Assembly: GCA_964448045.1 (NCBI GenBank)
Contig: CAYUVF010000009.1
Location: 1-64,000 of the forward strand
Source of the DNA: CAYUVF01 sp964448045
GTDB taxonomy: Bacteria > Bacteroidota > Rhodothermia > Rhodothermales > Salinibacteraceae
Reading direction: 5' to 3'
DNA length: 64,000 nucleotides
The notes beneath the pieces were generated by a model that was not told the origin of the DNA, ran no database searches, and saw only the letters and a program-made list of their open reading frames with translations. The position numbers and the translations under genes are program-made. Below are positions 33,332 to 42,092 of this stretch, in pieces; within the stretch, counting starts at the first letter, position 1, and the number at the start of each line of letters is the position of its first letter.

Positions 33332-34435
33332 ATGGCCACTTCTTCTCCCTCCGACGCCGAGGTGACGCGGCGAGACAACACCATTCAGATTGAGGTCCCT
33401 GGCGAGTACGCAGCGGAAGAGCGGATCGACAAGTTCCTGACGCGCTTCTTTCCCGAGGCGTCCCGCACGAAGGTCCAGCGGAGCATCAACGAGGGGCAGG
33501 CGCTCGTCAACGGGGCCGACATCAAGAAGTCGTATGCCGTGCAGCCGGGCGATACCATCGTGTGCCGATTGGTGCAGCCTCCGCCGCTGGAAGCCCAGCC
33601 CGAGGCGATCCCGCTGAACATCGTTTACGAAGACGAGGACCTGATCGTCGTCAATAAAGAAGCCGGGATGGTGGTGCACCCGGCCCCCGGGCATCACAGC
33701 GGGACGCTCGTGAACGCGCTGCTGCATCACGTGCAGGGCGAGCCCATCCACTACGCGCCGCAGGATAATCCCGATGCGCTGGACGATGATGCCATCGGCC
33801 TCTCGATGGTGAACGCGCTCCCGGATCGGCCGGATCGGCGGGTGGTGCGGCCCGGGATCGTGCATCGGCTGGACAAGGGCACGTCGGGCGTGCTGGTGGT
33901 GGCGAAGCACGACCGGGCGCATCGGAAGCTGGCCGAGCAGTTCAAGGCCCACACGATCCACCGTGAATACTGGGCAATCCTGTGGGGCCATCCCGAGCCG
34001 CCGTCGGGCCGCATCGAGGGAGCCATCGGGCGCGATCGGCACGATCGGAAACGGATGGCCGTGGTGCCGGAGGAGCGCGGTAAGTACGCCGTGACGCACT
34101 ACGCCACAATCGAACGGCACGCCCATACCGCGCTCGTTCGGTTTGGGCTGGAAACCGGGCGCACCCATCAGATTCGCGTCCACGCCCAGCATATCAACCA
34201 TCCCGTACTGGGCGATCCCAAGTACGGCGGCCAAACCGTGCGCTACGGATCGCAGGGCAGCAAGCGGCGGCGCTTCTTCGAGCGGCTCTTCGAAACGCTT
34301 CCACACCCGGCTTTGCATGCTCGTGCGCTGGGGTTCACCCATCCACGCACGGGCGAACGGGTCGACTTCACTGCTGAGCTGCCCGACGCCCTGCAACACG
34401 TGCTCGACCGGCTCCGCGCCGTCGAAGGCCGTTAA
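33332..34435 (+). CDS. RluD-type 23S rRNA pseudouridine synthase
   Basis: 367 residues from ATG 33332. The N-terminal S4 domain (ERIDKFLTRFFPEASRTKVQRSINEGQALVNG) is followed by the catalytic domain with HRLDKGTSGVLVVAK (catalytic aspartate) and TGRTHQIRVHAQHINHPVLGD. Modifies uridines in large-subunit rRNA. A 45-residue insertion (HYAPQDNPDALDDDAIGL) sits before the catalytic motif. Confidence 0.92.
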   Translation: MATSSPSDAEVTRRDNTIQIEVPGEYAAEERIDKFLTRFFPEASRTKVQRSINEGQALVNGADIKKSYAVQPGDTIVCRLVQPPPLEAQPEAIPLNIVYEDEDLIVVNKEAGMVVHPAPGHHSGTLVNALLHHVQGEPIHYAPQDNPDALDDDAIGLSMVNALPDRPDRRVVRPGIVHRLDKGTSGVLVVAKHDRAHRKLAEQFKAHTIHREYWAILWGHPEPPSGRIEGAIGRDRHDRKRMAVVPEERGKYAVTHYATIERHAHTALVRFGLETGRTHQIRVHAQHINHPVLGDPKYGGQTVRYGSQGSKRRRFFERLFETLPHPALHARALGFTHPRTGERVDFTAELPDALQHVLDRLRAVEGR

Positions 34436-34550
34436 GCGCCCTGTATTGCAAACTCTGGATGAAGGGGGTGAACAACGGTGAGGGGTCTGCCGTTTTTACC
34501 CCTTGTATGCCGTAGTTCCTCACTGCGCCCTCACGCGGATCCTAAGACGC

Positions 34551-35036
34551 ATGCCCACTGCTGCGACTATTGATATTCATCAGCTCCTGGAGCCGTCCAC
34601 CATCCGGATTGGTTTGCCCGGCGCGACCAAAGAAGCTGTCGTCAACCATCTCATCGATGTGCTCGGCGGGCATCCGTCGATCAGCAGTCTGGAGGCGGTG
34701 CGTGAAGCCGTGTTCGACCGCGAGCGAGTGATGTCCACGGGGGTCGGTAAAATGCTGGGGCTCCCGCACGCCAAGACCGGCGCGGCGACCGAAACCGTGG
34801 CCGCGTTCGCCACTACTGAAGAGCCGGTTGATTTTGGAGCGATCGACGATCAGCCCGTGCGACTCCTGTTTCTGCTCGTCGGGCCGAACACCGATAAGTC
34901 GCGGCACATCAAGATCCTGGGGCGCATCTCGCGCCTCGTGAGCCGCGACCGTGTGCGCGAGCGCCTACTGGCGGTTGAAACGGCGCAGGAAGTAATTGAC
35001 ACCCTTAAAGAGAGCGAGGCGCAGCTGCGCAGCTGA
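34551..35036 (+). CDS. PTS EIIA-like (PtsN-type) protein
   Basis: 161 residues from ATG 34551. Motif VFDRERVMSTGVGKMLGLPHAKT contains the phosphorylatable histidine. DQPVRLLFLLVGPNTDKSRHIKILGRISRLV matches the EIIA-Ntr fold. Likely a nitrogen/potassium-related regulatory phosphocarrier. No EIIB/EIIC or HPr gene is adjacent. The gene ends 42 bases before hisS. Confidence 0.88.
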   Translation: MPTAATIDIHQLLEPSTIRIGLPGATKEAVVNHLIDVLGGHPSISSLEAVREAVFDRERVMSTGVGKMLGLPHAKTGAATETVAAFATTEEPVDFGAIDDQPVRLLFLLVGPNTDKSRHIKILGRISRLVSRDRVRERLLAVETAQEVIDTLKESEAQLRS

Positions 35037-35078
35037 TCGCCCGCTTCCGTTTCCCCTCAGAGCTGACCCGCAATTCCC

Positions 35079-36407
35079 GTGAGCACGACGTTTCAGAACA
35101 TCAAGGGCACTTTCGACATCCTCCCGGACGCCTACCATGTCGGGGAGACGCGCATCGCCAGTAGTGCCGAGTGGCACGCCGTGGAGTCTACCATCCGCGA
35201 GGTGATGCAGCGCTTCAACATGGAGGAGATTCGCACACCGATTTTTGAGCCGACGGAGCTGATCGCTCGTGGAATCGGCCAGATGACGGATATCGTGACG
35301 AAGGAGATGTTCGCCTTCGAGCGGGGCGATACAAAGTACGTGCTCCGGCCCGAGATCACAGCCCCGGTGATGCGCGCCTTCATCCAGCACCACCTGGAGC
35401 AGCGCGGTGGCGTGCAGAAGCTGTTTTACCTCGGCCCGTGCTTCCGCGCCGAGCAGCCGCAGAAAGGCCGCTACCGCCAGTTTCACCAGTTTGGCGCCGA
35501 GGTCGTCGGCACCTCCGACGCCCGCGCCGATGCCGAGACCATCGCCCTCATGATGGCGATCTACGAGGCATTTGGCATCACGAACACGCGGCTGCGCCTC
35601 AACACCCTGGGCGATGCCGACAGCCGCCCGCGCTACCGCGAGGCCCTGCAAGACTACCTCGCTCCCTACACCGATGAACTGACCGAGACGAGCCGCGAGC
35701 GCCTCGATAAAAATCCGCTGCGCATTCTCGACACGAAGGTGCAGCACGAGCAGAAGATCCTGCAGGATGCGCCCCACATCATCGATTACGTCGACGACGA
35801 AAGCCGCGCGCACTACGCCGAGGTCAAGTCCTGGCTCGACGATCTCGACATCGCCTTCGAGGAGGATCCGTTCCTCGTGCGTGGGCTCGACTATTACACG
35901 CAGACGGCGTTCGAGCTGGAGAGCCCGGATCTCGGCGCGCAGAGTGCGCTCGCTGGGGGCGGGCGGTACGATCTGCTGGCCGAGGAGATCGGCAGCAGTC
36001 AGCCGCGCCCGGCGATCGGCTTTGCGGCGGGAATGGAGCGGCTGTTTCTCGCCCTCGAAGCCAGCGACGCCGATCTGCCCGCGGCCCCGCGACCGGATGT
36101 GTTTCTCGCCGCGCTGGGCGACGAGGCCGAGCGCTGGGTCTTCCACCAAGCGCAGGCCTTCCGCCGCGACGGCCTCGGTGTGGCACTCGACCTGAAAGGC
36201 CGCTCGCTCAAGGCGCAGATGAAAGAGGCCAACCGCCAGAATGCGCCGTACACGATTATCATTGGAGGCAACGAACTGGCCGATGGCAAAGCGCAGGTCA
36301 AAGAAATGGCCTCGGGCGAACAGGTGGAGGTGGCCTTCGACGAATTGGCTGCTTATCTCCTCAGCCAGAAAGAGATTGAGCGGCAGCTCGCGTCCGTCGA
36401 GAAGTAA
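35079..36407 (+). CDS. hisS: Histidyl-tRNA synthetase
   Basis: 442 residues, GTG start. Class II: KGTFDILPDAYHVGE, motif 2 FYLGPCFRAEQPQKGRYRQF, the HisA/HisB motifs VRGLDYYTQTAFELE and GGGRYDLLAEEIG, motif 3 PAIGFAAGMERLFL, and the C-terminal anticodon-binding domain (GVALDLKGRSLKAQMKEANRQ). All key segments are intact. Confidence 0.97.
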   Translation: MSTTFQNIKGTFDILPDAYHVGETRIASSAEWHAVESTIREVMQRFNMEEIRTPIFEPTELIARGIGQMTDIVTKEMFAFERGDTKYVLRPEITAPVMRAFIQHHLEQRGGVQKLFYLGPCFRAEQPQKGRYRQFHQFGAEVVGTSDARADAETIALMMAIYEAFGITNTRLRLNTLGDADSRPRYREALQDYLAPYTDELTETSRERLDKNPLRILDTKVQHEQKILQDAPHIIDYVDDESRAHYAEVKSWLDDLDIAFEEDPFLVRGLDYYTQTAFELESPDLGAQSALAGGGRYDLLAEEIGSSQPRPAIGFAAGMERLFLALEASDADLPAAPRPDVFLAALGDEAERWVFHQAQAFRRDGLGVALDLKGRSLKAQMKEANRQNAPYTIIIGGNELADGKAQVKEMASGEQVEVAFDELAAYLLSQKEIERQLASVEK

Positions 36408-36465
36408 GCCTTGGCTATTTTCTTCGAAGCCATCGATACCCGCAAACTGACCCTCGGACCTCGGC

Positions 36466-37398
36466 ATGTATCCGCGCCTCAGCGATCTGTTTAAAGACTT
36501 GCTCGGATTCGAGCTGCCGTTTCCCATTTACTCGTTCGGCGCGATGGTCGCCATCGGGATCTTGACGGCGGCGTGGCTCACGGGCCGCGAGCTCGACCGG
36601 ATGTATAACAACGGCCGGATCGGGGGCGTACGCGTCCCGGTCGATAACGATAAAAAGCGCCGCAAAGGGCGCACGAAAGAGGCGAGTCCGTCGGTGATCG
36701 TCGGCACGCTGGCGATTATCGCGGCCGTAGGCGGTATCGCCGGATCGAAGCTGTTCTTTCTGCTGGAGAACTTTAGCGCCTTTCGGGCCAATCCGCTGGC
36801 GATGATCTTCTCCACGGGCGGGCTCACCTTCTACGGTGGACTCCTCGTGGCTGGCGGGGCCATCGTGTGGTATCTGCGCCGGAAGAACCTCTCTGTGGGC
36901 GCCGTTGCCGATGCCATGGCGCCGGGGCTGATGCTGGCCTACGGCATCGGGCGCATCGGGTGCCACCTTGCGGGCGATGGCGATTGGGGCATTCCCGCCG
37001 ACCTCGCAGCCAAACCCGATTGGCTCCCGATGTGGCTCTGGGCCGAGACATATCCGAATGCCATCATCGGCGCGCCGCCCGAGCCGGTCTACCCGACCTC
37101 CGTCTACGAATTCATTGCCGCGGCATTGCTCTTTGGGGTCCTCTGGGCTCTTCGCAAGCATACCTTCGTCAGCGGTTGGCTGTTTTCCGTCTACCTGATC
37201 TTTAACGGCATCGAGCGCTTCCTCATCGAAAAGATTCGCGTCAACCCCGAGTACGACTTCCTCGGCGTGACCGTCACGCAGGCCGAGGTGATCAGCGTAG
37301 TCATCTTTGCAGCGGGCGTCGCCGGGCTCTGGTACACGTGGGAGCGCCGCGCCGACGCCTCCGTTTCGTCCTCCCCGCACCATGCCGCCACGGCTTAA
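36466..37398 (+). CDS. lgt: Prolipoprotein diacylglyceryl transferase
   Basis: 310 residues, about seven membrane helices. Transfers diacylglycerol to the lipobox cysteine of prolipoproteins, consistent with the many lipoproteins here. PFPIYSFGAMVAIGIL, STGGLTFYGGLLVAGGAI and the signature GRIGCHLAGDGDWGIP (a variant of GRxGNFxNxE) are present, with VYPTSVYEF near the end. A charged loop (DKKRRKGRTKEAS) lies after helix 1. Confidence 0.95.
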   Translation: MYPRLSDLFKDLLGFELPFPIYSFGAMVAIGILTAAWLTGRELDRMYNNGRIGGVRVPVDNDKKRRKGRTKEASPSVIVGTLAIIAAVGGIAGSKLFFLLENFSAFRANPLAMIFSTGGLTFYGGLLVAGGAIVWYLRRKNLSVGAVADAMAPGLMLAYGIGRIGCHLAGDGDWGIPADLAAKPDWLPMWLWAETYPNAIIGAPPEPVYPTSVYEFIAAALLFGVLWALRKHTFVSGWLFSVYLIFNGIERFLIEKIRVNPEYDFLGVTVTQAEVISVVIFAAGVAGLWYTWERRADASVSSSPHHAATA

Positions 37399-37408
37399 CC
37401 CGACTCGC

Positions 37409-38194
37409 ATGGAAAATCCTGAAACGACGCAGATTATTGGCCGCAATCCGGTGCGTGAGGCGTTGGGCGACCGGGCCGGGCGCATCGAAAAAGTGATGTT
37501 GCAGCGCGGCGTGCATGGCGATGCCATCAGCGCGATCCGCAAGCGGGCCGATGAAACCGGCGTGCCGGTGCAGTACGTCCCGAAGGCGCGCCTCGACCAC
37601 GACACGGATGGACTCACGCATCAGGGCGCGGTGGCGATTGCGGCGCCTGTCAGCTATGCGACGGTCAACGATCTGCTTGCCGAAATTGCGCCGACGTGGG
37701 GCGAGGTGAAGGATCGGAAGCCGCTACTCGTCGTCATCGACCGGGTGACGGATCCGCGCAATTTCGGCGCCATCCTCCGGAGTGCGGTCGCCGCCGGGGC
37801 TGATGGCGTCTTCGTCCCCAACCAGCACATGGCTCCGTTAAATGCCGCTGCGATCAAAGCCAGCGCAGGCACAGCGCTGCGCATCCCGATTGCGCGCACC
37901 GGTGCGCTCGACGCGTTGCTGATCCAGCTCAAGGAGCGCGGCTACTGGGTGATTGGTGCTGATGGGGATGCGAGCACCTCGCACTGGGACACCGACTGGG
38001 ACCGTCCCCTGGCGCTTGTGATGGGCAGTGAGGGACAGGGATTACAGCCCAAAGTGGCTGCCGCTTGCGACGAACGCATCGCCATCCCGATGCGCGGTCC
38101 GGCCGAGTCGCTCAACGTGTCCGTTGCGGCGGGTATTCTGCTTTTCAGCGCTGCTCGCCCACGCATCGAGGCCGAGACGTCATCCGCTCGGTGA
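37409..38194 (+). CDS. rlmB: 23S rRNA (guanosine-2'-O)-methyltransferase RlmB-type
   Basis: 261 residues from ATG 37409; an upstream ATG at 37382 overlaps the lgt end. SPOUT/TrmH fold: N-terminal substrate domain (IIGRNPVREALGDRAGRIEKVML), then DRVTDPRNFGAILRSAVAAGADGVF, VMGSEGQGL and IPMRGPAESLNVSVAAGILLF, the knotted SAM-binding motifs. Overlaps the convergent UPF0104 gene by 15 bases. Confidence 0.93.
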   Translation: MENPETTQIIGRNPVREALGDRAGRIEKVMLQRGVHGDAISAIRKRADETGVPVQYVPKARLDHDTDGLTHQGAVAIAAPVSYATVNDLLAEIAPTWGEVKDRKPLLVVIDRVTDPRNFGAILRSAVAAGADGVFVPNQHMAPLNAAAIKASAGTALRIPIARTGALDALLIQLKERGYWVIGADGDASTSHWDTDWDRPLALVMGSEGQGLQPKVAAACDERIAIPMRGPAESLNVSVAAGILLFSAARPRIEAETSSAR

Positions 38195-39316
38195 CTCATC
38201 CGCCGAAGACGGATCGGCCGTCGTAGGCGCTGGTTCCGGTGTGGCTTTTTCGTCCGGGGCTTTGTTGCGCAGCGCCCGCAGGCTAATACCCTGGGCCGCC
38301 AGCAGAATGCCACCAAGAGCGGTGTAGAGGACGAGTTGGGCGGCGTGGGTCAGCACGGCGTAGGTGGCGGCGTCCGCGTCGGGGACGGCGTAGAGATACA
38401 CGAGTGCCTGGATCGTGACGTAGTGATACGAGCCGAGCCCCCCGGGGGAGGGTACCACAAGGCCAAGCGCGCCGATCAGCATGAGACCCCAGGCATCGAG
38501 CAGGCCGAGATCGAATGGGCCGGCCATGCCCAGCATGGCGAGAGGAACATAGGCCATGATCGCGTAGCCGCCCCACATCGCCAGCGTGCTGCCGATGAGG
38601 GCTCCCCGCCGCCGAGCGCGCAGGAGCGTCATCATCCCCTCCCGGAACGACACGAACGCCGGCTGTAGTTTCGATCTCCAGAGCTGCCGCACGGCCGAGC
38701 CTTGCCGCTGAATGGCCCACCAGAGCCCCGCAATGAGCAGGCCGATCAGGAGCACGCCGCCGCCCGCGATGAGCAGCCACATCGGCCCCGCGCCGGGATC
38801 GACCTGGGCCAGTGCGGGCTCGATAAAACGTCGTTGCACCACCGCCAACTGATCCGAATAGAGGGGGATGAGTGTCAGCAGGGCGAGGGCAAGCACGGCC
38901 ATATCCAGCATGCGCTCGACGACGACGGTTCCAAAAACCCCGCTGAAGCTCCGCTTCGTCTGTGTGGACAGGTTGGCCGTCCGCGCCACCTCGCCGAGGC
39001 GCGGCGCGGCGTAATTGACCATGTAGCCGATCATGATCGAGGTGAACGCCTGCCAGAGCGACGCCCGCTGGACCTCCGCGCCGTTGGTCTCGGGTGCAAG
39101 CGGTAGCGCATCCAGCAGTAGCTGCCAGCGCCAGGCCCGCAGCAGATGACTCGATAGTGCGATGATGATCAGCGGGAGGAGCCAGCGGTAATCGGCCCCG
39201 CGGAAGGCGGTCAGTACCGCGCTAAGGTCTACGCCCCGCAGCGACAGGTATAGCAAGCCCCCGGCCAGCGTGAAGCTGCCGACGTGGAAGAGCATTTTGC
39301 GGGTGCGGGCGGTCAC
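38180..39316 (-). CDS. UPF0104/lysylphosphatidylglycerol-synthase-like membrane protein
   Basis: 378 residues with about eight membrane helices. GADYRWLLPLIIIALSSHLLRAWRW, MIGYMVNYAAPRLGEVARTANLS, GVFGTVVVERMLDMAVL and VPSPGGLGSYHYV are the UPF0104 (MprF flippase-like) signature. It lacks an aminoacyl-transferase domain, so it is a putative lipid flippase-type protein. It follows lolA on the same strand after 26 bases. Confidence 0.88.
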   Translation of the reverse strand: MTARTRKMLFHVGSFTLAGGLLYLSLRGVDLSAVLTAFRGADYRWLLPLIIIALSSHLLRAWRWQLLLDALPLAPETNGAEVQRASLWQAFTSIMIGYMVNYAAPRLGEVARTANLSTQTKRSFSGVFGTVVVERMLDMAVLALALLTLIPLYSDQLAVVQRRFIEPALAQVDPGAGPMWLLIAGGGVLLIGLLIAGLWWAIQRQGSAVRQLWRSKLQPAFVSFREGMMTLLRARRRGALIGSTLAMWGGYAIMAYVPLAMLGMAGPFDLGLLDAWGLMLIGALGLVVPSPGGLGSYHYVTIQALVYLYAVPDADAATYAVLTHAAQLVLYTALGGILLAAQGISLRALRNKAPDEKATPEPAPTTADPSSADESPSG

Positions 39317-39342
39317 AACAACGGAGGCCGTGCGAGGTCACA

Positions 39343-40005
39343 TTACGAACGGAGATCCACGACTTCGGCGTCGCCGGGGGGCGAGAACGTGAATGGCTCG
39401 CCGGTAAGACTTGGGTTGAACTGGAGGTCGTCGAGCGTAAACGTGATCGTGGTGCCGTTGCGATCTTCGAGGCGGAGCCGCGTGATGGCTGTGTCGCGGT
39501 CGCGCAGATGCACCGTTACCGATCGGTACACGGAATTGCTATCCTTTGGGGCCAGGCTTAGCTCGTAAAACCGATCGCCCTGCTCCATCTGGGTCTGCAT
39601 GGACTCGACGCGGAAGCGCTCGGCGTAGTCATAAAACACCTCATCCGGCGTGAGCGTCGTCTCATCATCGACGTAATCGTTGACGATCACTTGATTGGAC
39701 GACGGCGTGTAAATCCAGGTCGTCACCCCATCGGCCACGAGCGTCTGCTGTGGGGTTTCGATCCGAAACTTATCCGATTGCAGTAGCAGCGATCCCCGAT
39801 TGGTGGTCGTTCGATCCGAAAAGGAGGAGCGGATCGTTTGCGTGAAACGCGCGCGGAGCGCATCGACCGAGTCGTACTTCGACTGGATACGTTCGAGGAG
39901 CGCATCAGGGGTCTGCGCGTAGGCAGACGGCACGGCAAAGCCGGCCATCAACGTAGCGAGCAGCAGGAGTAGCCCCCTGCGGATGGACCTATCGAGAGAT
40001 CGCAT
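39343..40005 (-). CDS. lolA: Outer-membrane lipoprotein carrier protein LolA
   Basis: 220 residues, signal peptide RGLLLLLATLMAGFAVPSAYA-Q. LolA fold: LLERIQSKYDSVDALRARFTQTIRS, LLLQSDKFRIETPQQTLVADGVTTWIYTPSSNQV and a C-terminal FSPPGDAEVVDL. It ferries lipoproteins from the inner membrane LolCDE complex to the outer membrane. Upstream of it on the same strand is thpR. Confidence 0.92.
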   Translation of the reverse strand: MRSLDRSIRRGLLLLLATLMAGFAVPSAYAQTPDALLERIQSKYDSVDALRARFTQTIRSSFSDRTTTNRGSLLLQSDKFRIETPQQTLVADGVTTWIYTPSSNQVIVNDYVDDETTLTPDEVFYDYAERFRVESMQTQMEQGDRFYELSLAPKDSNSVYRSVTVHLRDRDTAITRLRLEDRNGTTITFTLDDLQFNPSLTGEPFTFSPPGDAEVVDLRS

Positions 40006-40044
40006 AGGGTTCGTGGCGTCGTGAAAAAGGCGGATGCGTGATCG

Positions 40045-40527
40045 TCAGCGCAGCGGGTATGTCGCACGGGGTTCGTGCACAGCGCCGTCTGGTTTGAGTA
40101 TGCTTTCGTACAGCGTAAACCGGTCGACCTGAAACGCATCCAGTTGAGGAACCGGGGTCGACTGAAGGAAGGAGCGCACGGCCCGCGGATCGGCGTCCTG
40201 GAGGCGCGCTATCGTCAGATGCGGACGGTACGAACGCGTTTCGCGGTCGATACCCACGCTCGCGAGCGCATCGTCCACGTCGTGGTAGAGCGTCTGCAGC
40301 GAATCCGAGCTATCGAAGCTGATCATCAGCACTCGGGGGGTGCGGCGGGAGGGAAGCACGCCCAGGCCGAGCGGGTCGAGCGCGAAGGGGGTGCCCTGTA
40401 CCGCAGTNNNNNNNNNNNNNNNNNNNNNNNNNNNNNNNNNNNNNNNNNNNNNNNNNNNNNNNNNNNNNNNNNNNNNNNNNNNNNNNNNNNNNNNNNNNNN
40501 NNNNNNNAGCCTGTTCGGCACGCGCAT
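40045..40527 (-). CDS. thpR: RNA 2',3'-cyclic phosphodiesterase (2H family), interrupted by a gap
   Basis: The C-terminal 120 residues before the stop at 40045 carry the second HxT motif (RPHLTIARL) and the end VDRFTLYESILKPDGAVHEP, typical of ThpR/LigT. The 100-N gap (40408-40507) hides about 55-60 residues including the first HxT. The few codons on the far side read MRVPNRL from the ATG at 40527, preferred over the ATG at 40546. Normal length is near 185. Confidence 0.82.
   Translation of the reverse strand: MRVPNRXXXXXXXXXXXXXXXXXXXXXXXXXXXXXXXXXXTAVQGTPFALDPLGLGVLPSRRTPRVLMISFDSSDSLQTLYHDVDDALASVGIDRETRSYRPHLTIARLQDADPRAVRSFLQSTPVPQLDAFQVDRFTLYESILKPDGAVHEPRATYPLR
40408..40507. other. 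Assembly gap (100 N) inside thpR
   Basis: Exactly 100 N. The missing thpR sequence should be about 170 bases, so the true gap differs from 100. Confidence 1.
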
Positions 40528-40538
40528 CCAAAAAACGA

Positions 40539-41009
40539 ATGAGCATTCAAAAAATTGTATCGGGTGGACAGACGGGCGTCGATCGCGCGGCGCTCGATGC
40601 GGCGCTGGAGCAGAACGTCCCGGTTGGGGGCTGGTGCCCGAAAGGCCGGCGCGCCGAAGACGGCCCGATCCCCGGCCGGTATCCATTGAAAGAGACGCCG
40701 ACGACCGACTATGCTGTGCGTACGGCGTGGAACGTGCGCGACAGTGACGGCACGCTGATTCTGGGCGATCCCGAAGTGTCGGGCGGCACGTCGCTCACGG
40801 CGGAGGAAGCGCGTGAGCGCAATAAGCCCGTATTGCAAATAAAAATCAATACAGCCGAGGTGGGGAGCATCCGCCAGTGGATTGCGGCGGAGGCCATTGA
40901 GGTGCTCAACGTCGCGGGGCCGCGGGCCAGTGAGGCTACCGGGATTTACAAAGCGGCCCGGGCGTTGATAACGGCGTTGCTTCAGGCTGAGGGGTCGTCT
41001 TCGTCGTAG
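40539..41009 (+). CDS. SLOG-family putative molybdenum-carrier-like protein
   Basis: 156 residues. IVSGGQTGVDRAALDAAL near the N-terminus and DGTLILGDPEVSGGTSLTAEEARERNKPVL are the SLOG (nucleotide-binding Rossmann-like) signatures, labelled 'putative molybdenum carrier' in this group. PKGRRAEDGPIPGRYPL is the usual middle. Substrate unknown. It is divergent from thpR with only 11 bases between the two starts, so any promoters lie inside the neighbouring genes. Confidence 0.8.
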   Translation: MSIQKIVSGGQTGVDRAALDAALEQNVPVGGWCPKGRRAEDGPIPGRYPLKETPTTDYAVRTAWNVRDSDGTLILGDPEVSGGTSLTAEEARERNKPVLQIKINTAEVGSIRQWIAAEAIEVLNVAGPRASEATGIYKAARALITALLQAEGSSSS

Positions 41010-41299
41010 GAGGGATGCCGCCGGTGCCGCTGCGCGAAGAGATTCTCGCCCGATTCGACGCGCCGCGCCGCTCTGAGCAGCACAAATATACCGGAGGCCA
41101 TAGCGACGAGGACGAAGACGAGTGCCGGAATCCAGAGGGGCGCCTCGAAGTCGAACTGGGTCGCCTGGATTTCCGGGTGGCGGAGGGCTTTATCCGCCAG
41201 CCAGATCGAGAGGCTGATTCCGATCACGGCGAAGACCGCAGCGCCTCCACGCAGGAGATAGACAGCAGGCGGGGCGGTGTCCGGATCATTTTGCGGCAT
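40982..41299 (-). CDS. Two-helix membrane protein
   Basis: 105 residues from ATG 41299. Helices GGAAVFAVIGISLSIWL and WIPALVFVLVAMASGIFVLL, with a basic/acidic C-terminal tail (RRHPSYDEDDPS). It overlaps hisF by 14 bases and the SLOG gene by 28 bases convergently. No family recognised; it may be the last gene of the his transcript. Confidence 0.6.
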   Translation of the reverse strand: MPQNDPDTAPPAVYLLRGGAAVFAVIGISLSIWLADKALRHPEIQATQFDFEAPLWIPALVFVLVAMASGIFVLLRAARRVESGENLFAQRHRRHPSYDEDDPSA

Positions 41300-42080
41300 G
41301 GTGCTCCGTCTGCTGATCGAGCGTGAGGCGAACAGGCAGGTCCGCACGGTGAAGGGCGGCTTTGGCCTCGTCGACGCTGTACTCGCGGAAGTGGAAGATG
41401 GAGGCGGCGAGCACGGCATCGGCCTGACCGTCGGTGAGCGCTTCGGCCAGGTGCTCCACGGTGCCGGCGCCACCCGACGCAATGACGGGAATCCGCACTC
41501 GCTCGCTGATGGCGCGCAGCAGCTCAATGTCGTACCCGTCTTTGGTACCATCGCGGTCCATCGAGGTCACAAGCAGCTCGCCCGCGCCGCGCTGTTCGGC
41601 TTCCATGGCCCATTCGATGGCGTCGAGGCCGGTTGGCTTACGGCCGCCGTGCACGAAGACTTCCCACTGATCATTGCCGGTGCGCTTGGCGTCAATGGCC
41701 ACCACGATGCACTGTGCCCCGAAGGCCTCTGCGCCCGCCGCGATGAGATCCGGGTTTTTGACGGCGGCCGAGTTGATCGCCACTTTGTCGGCCCCGGCGT
41801 GGAGCATCGCCCGCATGTCATCCACCGTGCGGAGCCCGCCGCCGACGGTCAGCGGGATAAAGACCTGATCGGCGGTGCGGCGCACGACGTCGTGCATGAT
41901 ATTGCGGTCCTCGTGCGTCGCCGTGATATCGAGAAACACGAGCTCATCGGCGCCAGCGTCGTCGTAGAAACGGGCCTGTTCAACCGGGTCGCCTGCATCC
42001 ACCAGATCGACAAAATTAACGCCTTTCACGACGCGCCCATGGTCGACGTCGAGACACGGAATGATACGTTTGGCAAGCAT
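41286..42080 (-). CDS. hisF: Imidazole glycerol phosphate synthase subunit HisF
   Basis: 264 residues, (beta-alpha)8 barrel. MLAKRIIPCLDVDHGRVVKGVNF contains the catalytic D11; LVFLDITATHEDR, PLTVGGGLRT and CIVVAIDAKR with the second aspartate are intact. With HisH forms IGP and AICAR from PRFAR. Starts 12 bases after the hisA stop. Confidence 0.98.
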   Translation of the reverse strand: MLAKRIIPCLDVDHGRVVKGVNFVDLVDAGDPVEQARFYDDAGADELVFLDITATHEDRNIMHDVVRRTADQVFIPLTVGGGLRTVDDMRAMLHAGADKVAINSAAVKNPDLIAAGAEAFGAQCIVVAIDAKRTGNDQWEVFVHGGRKPTGLDAIEWAMEAEQRGAGELLVTSMDRDGTKDGYDIELLRAISERVRIPVIASGGAGTVEHLAEALTDGQADAVLAASIFHFREYSVDEAKAALHRADLPVRLTLDQQTEHHAAK

Positions 42081-42092
42081 ACGCGGCGGGGA

